From Oenococcus oeni DSM 20252 = AWRIB129 (GTDB lineage Bacteria; Bacillota; Bacilli; Lactobacillales; Lactobacillaceae), in contig NZ_AQVA01000012.1 of NCBI RefSeq assembly GCF_000372485.1, positions 142 through 60,136 on the forward strand: a stretch of DNA of 59,995 bases, read 5' to 3'. The stretch's first letter is position 1; every line of letters begins with the position of its first letter. The notes beneath the pieces are model-generated. The model was not told the origin of the DNA and did not search any database. It was given only the letters and a program-made list of their open reading frames with translations. Positions 48,278 to 55,553 of the stretch are shown piece after piece. A program made the position numbers and the translations under genes.

Positions 48278-49450
48278 ATGGTAGAGCGTGCATATGATTT
48301 TTTGATGCCCAGTGTTAATTTCTTTGGTCCGGGGGTCATTTCAAAAATTGGCGAACGTGCAAAAATGCTGGGAATGAAGAAACCGGTTATTGTAACTGAT
48401 AAGTTTCTTGAGAATTTAAAAAATGGTGCTGTTGCTCAAACACTTGCTTCTTTAAAAAAATCCGGTGTCGATTATGTTGTTTATAACGAAGTCGAACCGA
48501 ACCCAAAAATTCATAACATTAAAGAAGTCAAAACATTGTACGAGAAGGAGGACGCTGATTCAATTATTACGGTTGGTGGTGGATCAGCCCATGATACCGG
48601 AAAAGGTGCCGGCATCATTATGACGAATGGCGACGACATTACAAAATTGGCCGGCATCGAGACGCTGAAAAATCCGCTGCCTCCGTTGATTGCTGTTAAC
48701 ACGACAGCCGGGACTGGTTCGGAATTGACCCGGCATGCTGTTATCACTAATGAAGAGACGCACCTCAAATTCGTTGTTGTTTCCTGGAGAAATATTCCTC
48801 TTGTGTCGTTTAATGATCCGACATTGATGTTAGACATTCCAAAGGGACTAACAGCTGCAACTGGTATGGATGCTTTTGTTCAAGCAGTTGAACCTTATGT
48901 TTCGGTTGATCATAATCCGATTACTGATTCACAATGCATTCAGGCGATTAAATTAATTGAAAGCAGTTTACGTGAAGCTGTTGCTAACGGACACAATCTT
49001 CAAGCTCGTACCAAAATGGTCGAAGCCGAGATGTTGGCTGGAATGGCCTTTAATAATGCCAATCTCGGTTATGTACATGCAATGGCTCATCAGTTGGGTG
49101 GCCAGTATGATGCCCCACATGGTGTTTGCTGTGCGTTGCTTCTTCCTTATGCTGAAGAATACAATTTAATCGCCGATCCGGAACGTTTTGCCGAACTGGC
49201 ACGGATTATGGGCGAAAATACTGATGGATTGTCAACCAGAGACGCCGCCGAATTATCAATTAAAGCAATGAAACAGCTATCTGAAGATGTTGGTATATCA
49301 CACTCGATTAAAGATATCGGCGCAAAACCCGAAGACTTCGACTTAATGGCAGAAAATGCCTTAAAAGACGGCAATGCATTTTCCAATCCACGTAAAGGTA
49401 CTAAAGAGGATATCGTTAAAATATTCCAAGAAGCTTACGATGCAAAATGA
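48278..49450 (+). CDS. iron-containing alcohol dehydrogenase (class III)
   Basis: A 390-residue Fe-ADH. The NAD-binding region has VGGGSAHDTGKGAG (residues near 98-111). Metal ligands are visible as Asp and His in MDAFVQAVEPY and GYVHAMAHQLGGQYDAPHG. NTTAGTGSELTRHAVI is the family signature. Such enzymes reduce aldehydes, for example acetaldehyde to ethanol or 3-hydroxypropionaldehyde to 1,3-propanediol, using NADH. That suits heterofermentative redox balance. The substrate cannot be decided. Upstream, TGATA-TATT-TATCA (48215-48228) is a small palindrome that might be an operator. The gene is monocistronic. Confidence 0.9.
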   Translation: MVERAYDFLMPSVNFFGPGVISKIGERAKMLGMKKPVIVTDKFLENLKNGAVAQTLASLKKSGVDYVVYNEVEPNPKIHNIKEVKTLYEKEDADSIITVGGGSAHDTGKGAGIIMTNGDDITKLAGIETLKNPLPPLIAVNTTAGTGSELTRHAVITNEETHLKFVVVSWRNIPLVSFNDPTLMLDIPKGLTAATGMDAFVQAVEPYVSVDHNPITDSQCIQAIKLIESSLREAVANGHNLQARTKMVEAEMLAGMAFNNANLGYVHAMAHQLGGQYDAPHGVCCALLLPYAEEYNLIADPERFAELARIMGENTDGLSTRDAAELSIKAMKQLSEDVGISHSIKDIGAKPEDFDLMAENALKDGNAFSNPRKGTKEDIVKIFQEAYDAK

Positions 49451-49515
49451 ATAACTTGATTATTGGTCAAATATTAAAAACGAAATTCGTATACACATTG
49501 AGTATTTAAGTTAAA

Positions 49516-49546
49516 AAAACTCCCGATCCAAGTAATCGGGAGTTTT
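49516..49546 (+). terminator. terminator after the Fe-ADH gene
   Basis: AACTCCCGAT and ATCGGGAGTT pair, with flanking A- and T-runs. Confidence 0.9.
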
Positions 49547-49663
49547 AATTAATTACAATCCAATAAGAGTATTAATATAACCACGATCTTTATCATCAAT
49601 TGCAGTTATTTAAAATAGAGAATCACAAATTCAAACATCAAGTAATTTGAAATCGAAAGAAGT

Positions 49664-49707
49664 TGTAAGCAACATTGTTGTATTCGCTTACATTTATGTA
49701 TTATAAT
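49664..49707 (+). promoter_or_regulatory. promoter module copy 1: inverted repeat plus -10 box
   Basis: TGTAAGC (49664-49670), 15 bases, GCTTACA (49686-49692), 9 bases, TATAAT (49702-49707). The same arrangement, with identical spacings, occurs at 50331-50374. TTGTAT at 49678-49683 could be the -35 box (18-base spacer), placing it between the two arms. Confidence 0.7.
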
Positions 49708-49713
49708 AAACTT

Positions 49714-49799
49714 TGGCGTTGATAACAACGTCCTCGTATAAGTTCTTCTCTTAAAATTTAGTTTTCTCTAAAAAACAGTCATATTTGTGGCTGTTTTTT
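49714..49799 (+). ncRNA. candidate small noncoding RNA
   Basis: Downstream of the promoter module there is no start codon in a usable frame. There is a hairpin CGTTG-ATAA-CAACG (about 49717-49730) and then a terminator stem ACAGTC/GGCTGT with A6 before and T6 after (49772-49798). The predicted transcript is about 85 bases. Confidence 0.5.
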
Positions 49800-49921
49800 A
49801 ATTCATAGTTATATCAAACGATTGATAATTGTTTAAGAACTTTTTTGTCCAGATCGCTTTTATGATTTATTTTATATTAAGCATTATTTTTTTGTATAAT
49901 TATTAAGATTATTTTTTACCG

Positions 49922-50185
49922 ATGAAAATTAAAGTACTAAAAAGAAGTTTTAAATATGGTTTTTTTATCACTACATTATTGACGATTCTGGATGCCACGA
50001 AGCACCTATTGTTTGATTATGAGGGAATCCACGATACCTATTCGCTGTTATTGAAAAACAATGCTGTGTGGGTCTTTATTATTTCGATTTTTTCCCTCTA
50101 CTTGCTTCTTGTCCTCCTTGCGACTGTTGTAATTTATCTTTTTTTCAATTTCACGCATAAGCTGTTGTTCCGGAGATCTCGCTGA
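49922..50185 (+). CDS. small two-segment membrane protein
   Basis: An 87-residue protein with hydrophobic segments at about residues 12-25 and 48-76 and basic ends (MKIKVLKRSFKYGFF, HKLLFRRSR). TATAAT at 49895-49900 may be its promoter. The ribosome site is poor. Function unknown. An intrinsic terminator (ATGCCCC/GGGTGGGCAT plus T6, 50262-50297) follows. Confidence 0.6.
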   Translation: MKIKVLKRSFKYGFFITTLLTILDATKHLLFDYEGIHDTYSLLLKNNAVWVFIISIFSLYLLLVLLATVVIYLFFNFTHKLLFRRSR

Positions 50186-50261
50186 TCGATTCCTTTTTTT
50201 TGGCAGCTTTTTTGTCAATAGGCCTTCCTAATTAATCGACTAGTATTTTTGAGTTAAAAAA

Positions 50262-50297
50262 ATGCCCCAAAAAGTGGGTGGGCATAAACGTTTTTTG
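50262..50297 (+). terminator. terminator after the small membrane protein gene
   Basis: ATGCCCC and GGGTGGGCAT pair with a short AAACG gap before T6. Confidence 0.65.
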
Positions 50298-50330
50298 ATG
50301 TAAACATAAAAAATTGAAAGTGTAAATTAC

Positions 50331-50374
50331 TGTAAGCAACATCAATGGATGCGCTTACATCAATCCATTATAAT
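50331..50374 (+). promoter_or_regulatory. promoter module copy 2
   Basis: TGTAAGC (50331-50337), 15 bases, GCTTACA (50353-50359), 9 bases, TATAAT (50369-50374): the same layout as at 49664. The next gene, signal peptidase I, begins 179 bases downstream. The stretch between is AT-rich with no open frame of note. Confidence 0.65.
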
Positions 50375-50552
50375 AATTTAAATCAGATATTACAAATATC
50401 AATTACCAACAAAGAAGATTAAATTTTCCAATATAAAATCCGATTGAATCAACTCAAAAATAATATGATTTCTTTGGATATTCTTAAAATTTTTTTTTAA
50501 TGATCAAGGTCTTGTAGTAGCCTATTTAGTTAGAAAGACTGGGCGGATTATT

Positions 50553-51170
50553 ATGGGTAAAATTAAAAAAATATTTTCATGGATTTTTCCGATAACGATT
50601 GGGTTATTACTGGCATTTATAATTCATTCGTTTTTTTTGGTTCCGGTTAAAGTCGATGGCGATTCAATGTTGAATAACCTCCAAAACGGCCAGAGAGTTT
50701 GGGCTTTCAAGCTGGAAAAAATACATCGCGGCTCCGTAATTATTTTTAATGCTAAAAAAGAGGACCCCGGTATTAAAGCCAGAGAAAAATATTATGTCAA
50801 GCGTGTAATCGGTGTCCCGGGCGACAAAATTAAAGCTTCCAACGGAAATATCTATGTTAACGGCAAAAAAATATCTCAAACATATATTTCTCGTTATAAC
50901 CGAACTACAGGAACCGGGAACTGGGATTTGTCATATCTGTCATCGGGCAAATCGGCTTTTGTTTCCGGAAAATCTCATTGGATTGATGGAAAAGCTGTTA
51001 AAGTTCCAAAGGGCAATTATTTTGTTTTGGGGGACAATCGTTCAGTTTCTGAAGATAGTAGATATTTTGGTTTTGTCAAAAAGTCGCACGTTCTTGGCGT
51101 TGCGAAGATTTTTCCTTGGGATAAAAGTCATAAGGCAGTCAATGATGCCTGGAAAAATTTTTTTAATTAG
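50553..51170 (+). CDS. lepB: signal peptidase I
   Basis: A 205-residue type I signal peptidase with one N-terminal membrane segment (residues 8-30), the catalytic serine in VDGDSML (Ser 38), the general base in YYVKRVIGVPGD (Lys 83), and the later boxes NYFVLGDNRSVSEDSR. It cleaves secretory signal peptides at the outer face of the membrane. The ribosome site is weak. It is probably transcribed from the promoter module at 50331. Confidence 0.92.
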   Translation: MGKIKKIFSWIFPITIGLLLAFIIHSFFLVPVKVDGDSMLNNLQNGQRVWAFKLEKIHRGSVIIFNAKKEDPGIKAREKYYVKRVIGVPGDKIKASNGNIYVNGKKISQTYISRYNRTTGTGNWDLSYLSSGKSAFVSGKSHWIDGKAVKVPKGNYFVLGDNRSVSEDSRYFGFVKKSHVLGVAKIFPWDKSHKAVNDAWKNFFN

Positions 51171-51328
51171 CAAATAGTTGTTTAATCTGGGTTCTGACCG
51201 TTTCCTAGGAAAATATTTTTTTCTTTCGAAATACGCAAGCAACCACTCCGTGAAATCAAATAGTAATTTTTATTTAATCTTTTTTCTGTATACTTGTATA
51301 AAATTAACAATTTCATACTGTTTTTCAT

Positions 51329-51349
51329 TTTCCTTCAAATTGAAGGAAA
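51329..51349 (+). promoter_or_regulatory. 21-bp palindrome upstream of kdsA
   Basis: TTTCCTTCAA, one central A, TTGAAGGAAA: ten perfect base pairs. A possible -10 box (TATACT, 51289-51294) lies 35 bases upstream, so the palindrome would fall in the leader and could be an operator for an unknown regulator. No T-run follows. Confidence 0.5.
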
Positions 51350-51385
51350 GATCATCTTTTCAAAATTTATTTTAAGGAGAAGTTT

Positions 51386-52240
51386 ATGACAGAAAAAATT
51401 TCTACCGTTTTTAAAGATTTTGCTTTTAAAGATTCTCAATTGACTCTTTTAGCGGGTCCTTGTGCAATTGAATCATATGAAACTTGCGCTCAAGTTGCCG
51501 AGAAACTGAAGGAAATTACCGAAAAGCTCCATATCAATTATGTTTTTAAGTCTTCCTTTGATAAGGCCAATCGGAGTTCCGCTGATTCCGACAGAGGCAG
51601 CGGCTTGGAAAAGGGCCTCGCGATTTTGGAAAGGATCAAAAAGAATTTTGATTTACCAATTGTGACCGATGTCCACGAATCATATCAGTGTCAGCCAGTC
51701 AGCGAAGTTGCCGATGTCTTACAGATACCAGCATTTTTGAGTCGACAAACCGATTTGTTGTTGGCGGCTGCAAAAACCGGAAAAGTCGTTAACATCAAAA
51801 AGGGCCAATTCATGGCACCTGAAGATATTAAATCGGCAACTTCCAAAATCGACCCAATTACGTCGAAGATTCTGATCACGGAGCGGGGAACCAGCTTTGG
51901 TTATCATCGCTTGGTTGTTGATATGACCGGTCTGATCGAGATGAGGGAAGCCGGTTTTCCAATCATCTTCGATGCGACTCATTCTGTTCAAGTTCCAAGT
52001 GCTCATGGCAATCATTCCGGTGGCAATCGGGATTATGCTTTTCCATTGATGCGGGCTGCCTTGGAAATCGGCGTTGACGGCATTTTCGCCGAAGTTCATC
52101 CTAATCCGCCGGAAGCTATCTCCGATGCCGATAATCAATTATATTTGAGCAAGATTGAACCGATTTTAGTCTCTGCCAATCATATTTTTCAAGAACACCT
52201 GGCCAGCCAAGAGGAGAGGTCCGCTGATGGCTTATTATGA
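51386..52240 (+). CDS. kdsA: 3-deoxy-D-manno-octulosonate 8-phosphate synthase
   Basis: A 284-residue enzyme of the KdsA type. It has AGPCAIES (Cys 26, the metal ligand of the metal-dependent class), the diagnostic FKSSFDKANRSS, VTDVHESYQCQPV, IPAFLSRQTDLLLAA, VNIKKGQFMAP, ITERGTSFGY, FDATHSVQVP, FAEVHPNPPEA and SDADNQ, supplying the other expected metal ligands. It condenses arabinose-5-phosphate with phosphoenolpyruvate to Kdo-8-phosphate. It overlaps kdsD, which makes arabinose-5-phosphate. Kdo is normally a Gram-negative lipopolysaccharide sugar, so its presence here is unusual. The start has AAGGAGAAG. Confidence 0.92.
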   Translation: MTEKISTVFKDFAFKDSQLTLLAGPCAIESYETCAQVAEKLKEITEKLHINYVFKSSFDKANRSSADSDRGSGLEKGLAILERIKKNFDLPIVTDVHESYQCQPVSEVADVLQIPAFLSRQTDLLLAAAKTGKVVNIKKGQFMAPEDIKSATSKIDPITSKILITERGTSFGYHRLVVDMTGLIEMREAGFPIIFDATHSVQVPSAHGNHSGGNRDYAFPLMRAALEIGVDGIFAEVHPNPPEAISDADNQLYLSKIEPILVSANHIFQEHLASQEERSADGLL

Positions 52241-53180
52241 GATCGCTCGTGATGTATTTGCAAAGGAATCGGCTGAGCTTGCAAGCGTGGCTAAACGTTT
52301 AGACGATAAATTTGACAAATTGGTCGATCTGATTAACGACACCAATGGCCGGATTGTGTTCATTGGAATTGGCAAATCTCAAATTATTGCCGAAAAAATT
52401 TCTGCTTCGCTTTCATCTGTTTCAATTCATAGTTTTACAGTCGATGCCGGAACAGCTTATCATGGAGACCTTGGCCGGATATCAGATGATGATTTGTTAA
52501 TTTTCGTTTCGAATAGTGGCGAAACACAGGAAGTTGTCCAGACTCTTTTTGCATTGCAGACGATTTATCCAAAGGGTCTTAAAACAGTCTCTTTGACCGG
52601 CAATTTGGATTCCACTTTGGCAACTAATACCGGTCTGGCTTTTGACCTTGGCGTCTCTAAAGAAGCTGATACTACCGGGCTTGCTCCAACTAGTTCGACG
52701 ACAGCAACACTGGTATTTGGGGATGCTCTTCTGGCAGCTATGGAAAAGAGTATTTCCTTTAATAGAAATCAATTCGCTTTGTATCATCCTGGTGGGACAA
52801 TTGGGAAGCTATTGCTGCAAAGAGTTAAACATGTTATGCATGAAAAGGTTCCTTATGCCAACGAAGACACGCCGATTAACGAAGTTATTTATCAGATCAG
52901 CGATTATGGTATCGGAATGACTTTGGTCAAAGATAAAGATAGCGGCAAGGCGATTGGGATTGTTACCGATGGAGATATTAGAAAGAAATTCCTGTCGGTT
53001 CAATCTGTTAAAAAATCAGTAGCTTCTGATTATATGACGAAAGGCTTCGTTAGTATCAATCAGGAAAAGCGTAATAGAACCGCTTGGCAGTTAATGGCCA
53101 ATCATGGAATTTCAAACTTGGTAGTTATTGATAACGACGAAAAAGTTGTTGGCGTTGTGACCATCCATGATGTTTTGTAA
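52227..53180 (+). CDS. kdsD: D-arabinose-5-phosphate isomerase (SIS plus two CBS domains)
   Basis: A 317-residue KdsD/GutQ-type protein. Residues 35-185 are the SIS domain (GRIVFIGIGKSQIIAEKISA, SNSGETQEV, APTSSTTATL, YHPGGTIGK). Two CBS domains follow (about 200-260 and 265-317, ending VVGVVTIHDVL). It converts ribulose-5-phosphate to arabinose-5-phosphate, the substrate of KdsA. Its start lies 14 bases inside kdsA, indicating translational coupling. KdsC (phosphatase) and KdsB (CMP-Kdo synthetase) are not in the window. Confidence 0.9.
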   Translation: MAYYEIARDVFAKESAELASVAKRLDDKFDKLVDLINDTNGRIVFIGIGKSQIIAEKISASLSSVSIHSFTVDAGTAYHGDLGRISDDDLLIFVSNSGETQEVVQTLFALQTIYPKGLKTVSLTGNLDSTLATNTGLAFDLGVSKEADTTGLAPTSSTTATLVFGDALLAAMEKSISFNRNQFALYHPGGTIGKLLLQRVKHVMHEKVPYANEDTPINEVIYQISDYGIGMTLVKDKDSGKAIGIVTDGDIRKKFLSVQSVKKSVASDYMTKGFVSINQEKRNRTAWQLMANHGISNLVVIDNDEKVVGVVTIHDVL

Positions 53181-53427
53181 CTGATTAATTGGTTAACTGG
53201 AATAATAATTTTTGAAATATCTATTTGGAGGGACTAATCTTGTTGATTAGTTCTTTTTTTAAACTTACATAACGATAATATTATTTGTCTAGTTTAATAA
53301 TTACTGTTTTTGTTTTTTCATAATATTGCATATATTATGTATGTGTATGAACCGTTAGGCTTAATTTAAAATGAATTCAAGCCAAAATGAGTTTGTTGAT
53401 GTTTTATTTGAAAAAGAGGTTATGCTT

Positions 53428-54513
53428 ATGAAACCTGAAAATACTTTTAATTCAAAAGAATCTGTTGATGTTGGCGGTTCTGAAAGAATTCCCAGCGAAA
53501 TGCGGGCTTGGGAAGTGGCTAGCCCAGCGCCAATTGATAGCTCGCCATCGCCCATTCATTTTGTAAAACATCCGGTTCCGGTCCCTAAAACCAGTGAAGT
53601 GTTGGTTCGGGTTATTTCGTGCGGTATTTGCCACACTGATCTGCATGTTGCCGAAGGTGATCTTCCGGTTCATCATCCCCACGTAATTCCCGGCCATGAA
53701 ATTATTGGGCGGGTCGTCGCGAACGGCCCACAAGCAGGTCGTTTTAATTTAGGCGATCGGATTGGAGTTCCTTGGTTGCGTTGGACCTGCGGCGTATGTA
53801 CTTATTGCCGATCCGGCAAAGAGAATCTTTGTCCTAATTCGCTTTATACTGGTTGGGATCATGATGGAGGGTATGCCGAATATGTGACTGTTCCAGAAGG
53901 ATTTGCTTATCGGATTCCGTCTGCTTTTAACTCGGTCACTGCTGCGCCGCTGCTTTGTGCCGGCATCATTGGCTATCATGCTTTTCGTCGGGCAAATGTT
54001 CCGGCCGGAGGCCGCCTAGGTCTTTATGGTTTTGGTGGTTCTGCTCATCTGGCAGCTCAGATTGCCATTGCTCAAGGTATTGAAGTCCACGTATTCACGC
54101 GTGGAAAAGACGCACAGCGTTTTGCTTTGGAACTAGGTGCGGCGTCGGCCCAGGGCGTTTACGACCCATCTCCGGTCTCTTTGGATTCATCAATTCTTTT
54201 TGCTCCGGTTGGCGATATCGTGCCGAAAGCTTTGGAAAATTTGGCAGCCGGCGGGACATTAGCACTAGCCGGTATCCATTTAACCGATGTTCCTTCGCTG
54301 AACTACCAGAATCATTTGTTTCATGAAAAAGTTCTTACTAGTGTTGAAAGTAATACACGTCGCGATGGTGAAGAATTCCTGACTTTGGCCGATCGATTGA
54401 AGATTCATCCAAAAACAACTGAGTATCCTTTTGAAAAAGCCGATGAAGCGCTGCGCCATTTGTCGCACGGCGATATGCAGGGCGCCTGTGTTTTGCGCAT
54501 CAGCGAAGGATGA
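53428..54513 (+). CDS. zinc-dependent alcohol dehydrogenase
   Basis: A protein of 361 residues from ATG 53428; AAAGAGG is eight bases upstream, which favours this start over the earlier ATGs at 53371 and 53422. Catalytic zinc ligands are in SCGICHTDLHVAEGD and GHEI. Structural zinc cysteines are in CGVCTYCRSGKENLC. The Rossmann loop is RLGLYGFGGSAHLAAQIA. It belongs to the bacterial AdhA-like group that oxidises or reduces primary alcohols and aldehydes with NAD(P)H. The neighbourhood gives no pathway clue. Confidence 0.88.
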   Translation: MKPENTFNSKESVDVGGSERIPSEMRAWEVASPAPIDSSPSPIHFVKHPVPVPKTSEVLVRVISCGICHTDLHVAEGDLPVHHPHVIPGHEIIGRVVANGPQAGRFNLGDRIGVPWLRWTCGVCTYCRSGKENLCPNSLYTGWDHDGGYAEYVTVPEGFAYRIPSAFNSVTAAPLLCAGIIGYHAFRRANVPAGGRLGLYGFGGSAHLAAQIAIAQGIEVHVFTRGKDAQRFALELGAASAQGVYDPSPVSLDSSILFAPVGDIVPKALENLAAGGTLALAGIHLTDVPSLNYQNHLFHEKVLTSVESNTRRDGEEFLTLADRLKIHPKTTEYPFEKADEALRHLSHGDMQGACVLRISEG

Positions 54514-54670
54514 ATTTTTAATCCGAGAATTATGTTTAATAAAAAAACAGTTCGAATCTTTATGAAGAACGCACTAATGCTATAACTAGTATGTATTAAA
54601 CAGGTGGATCGGTTATGCTTGTAATATCGCAATCTAATTTTTGATTAAAAATATTTATGGAGTTATTAGC

Positions 54671-55300
54671 ATGGACTTTACGAAACGACAAACTCGCATT
54701 ATTAATATGCTGAAACAAACCAGCCCTTTGACCAGTGAAAAAATTGCTGGTAATTTAGAACTTAGTGTTTCGACAATTAGACCGGATTTGCGTTTTCTAA
54801 CTTCGGTTGAAATTTTGAATGCCCGTCCAAAAGTGGGTTATGAGTTTAAGGGCAACCAATTATTGAACTTTGATTACGATCATATTTATCAGACGCCTAT
54901 TTCTGAGATTTTACTGCCAACGACCGAAATTAAGGCTAGTGACACACTTCAGGTGGCTGTCGGGAAATTATTTTTAAAAGATGTTGGTTCTCTATATGTT
55001 GTCAATGAAAAAGGTGATTTGGTTGGTTTAATTTCCCGAAAAGATCTTTTGCGAGCCAGTTTGAATAATAGTAATGTTCAGTCAATGATGGCCAGCATTA
55101 TAATGACGAGAATGCCGAATATTATTACAGCAACTCCTGATATGTCGGTTATCGAAGCCGGGAAATTGCTTTTACTTCATAAGGTTGATTCTTTGCCCGT
55201 GGTAGAGAAACAGTCAAGCCGTCATGCGATTGGGAAAATAACCAAAAACAGAATTTTTCAACATTTCATCGAAATCGGTATGAAAACAATAAACAATTGA
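54671..55300 (+). CDS. ccpN: CcpN-like HTH-CBS transcriptional regulator
   Basis: A protein of 209 residues from ATG 54671 (TATGGAG ahead; ATG 54641 is less likely). The N-terminal winged helix (TKRQTRIINMLKQTSPLTSE, LELSVSTIRPDLRFLTSVEI) is followed by two CBS domains (about 75-135 and 140-205). It has the layout of B. subtilis CcpN, which represses gluconeogenic genes in response to the adenylate/energy state. In Firmicutes this gene family is often linked to pyruvate phosphate dikinase or its regulator. Here the dikinase gene is next downstream, so it is the likely target. Confidence 0.8.
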   Translation: MDFTKRQTRIINMLKQTSPLTSEKIAGNLELSVSTIRPDLRFLTSVEILNARPKVGYEFKGNQLLNFDYDHIYQTPISEILLPTTEIKASDTLQVAVGKLFLKDVGSLYVVNEKGDLVGLISRKDLLRASLNNSNVQSMMASIIMTRMPNIITATPDMSVIEAGKLLLLHKVDSLPVVEKQSSRHAIGKITKNRIFQHFIEIGMKTINN

Positions 55301-55467
55301 ATTTGAATTTTAAATAAAATAAAAAGGGACTTTTTTGTCTCTTTTTTATAATATTTGTTAAGCATTAATTTTTTATAAAATACGTCATATTTAAAAAAAT
55401 ATTAAAGCAATATTCAGGTCATATTAAGAAATAAGACCGGTTTAAAGGCTTTTTGATATAAATTTAA

Positions 55468-55481
55468 TGTAAGCGCTTGCT
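55468..55481 (+). promoter_or_regulatory. cre-like site upstream of ppdK
   Basis: TGTAAGCGCTTGCT is close to the cre consensus TGTAAGCGCTTACA. It lies about 70 bases before the ppdK start and suggests CcpA control in addition to CcpN. Confidence 0.65.
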
Positions 55482-55553
55482 ATTTTTTTGAATATATTAT
55501 ACATTATATATTGAACCAATAATACGTATTATTTGTTCAAAAGGAGCGAATAT

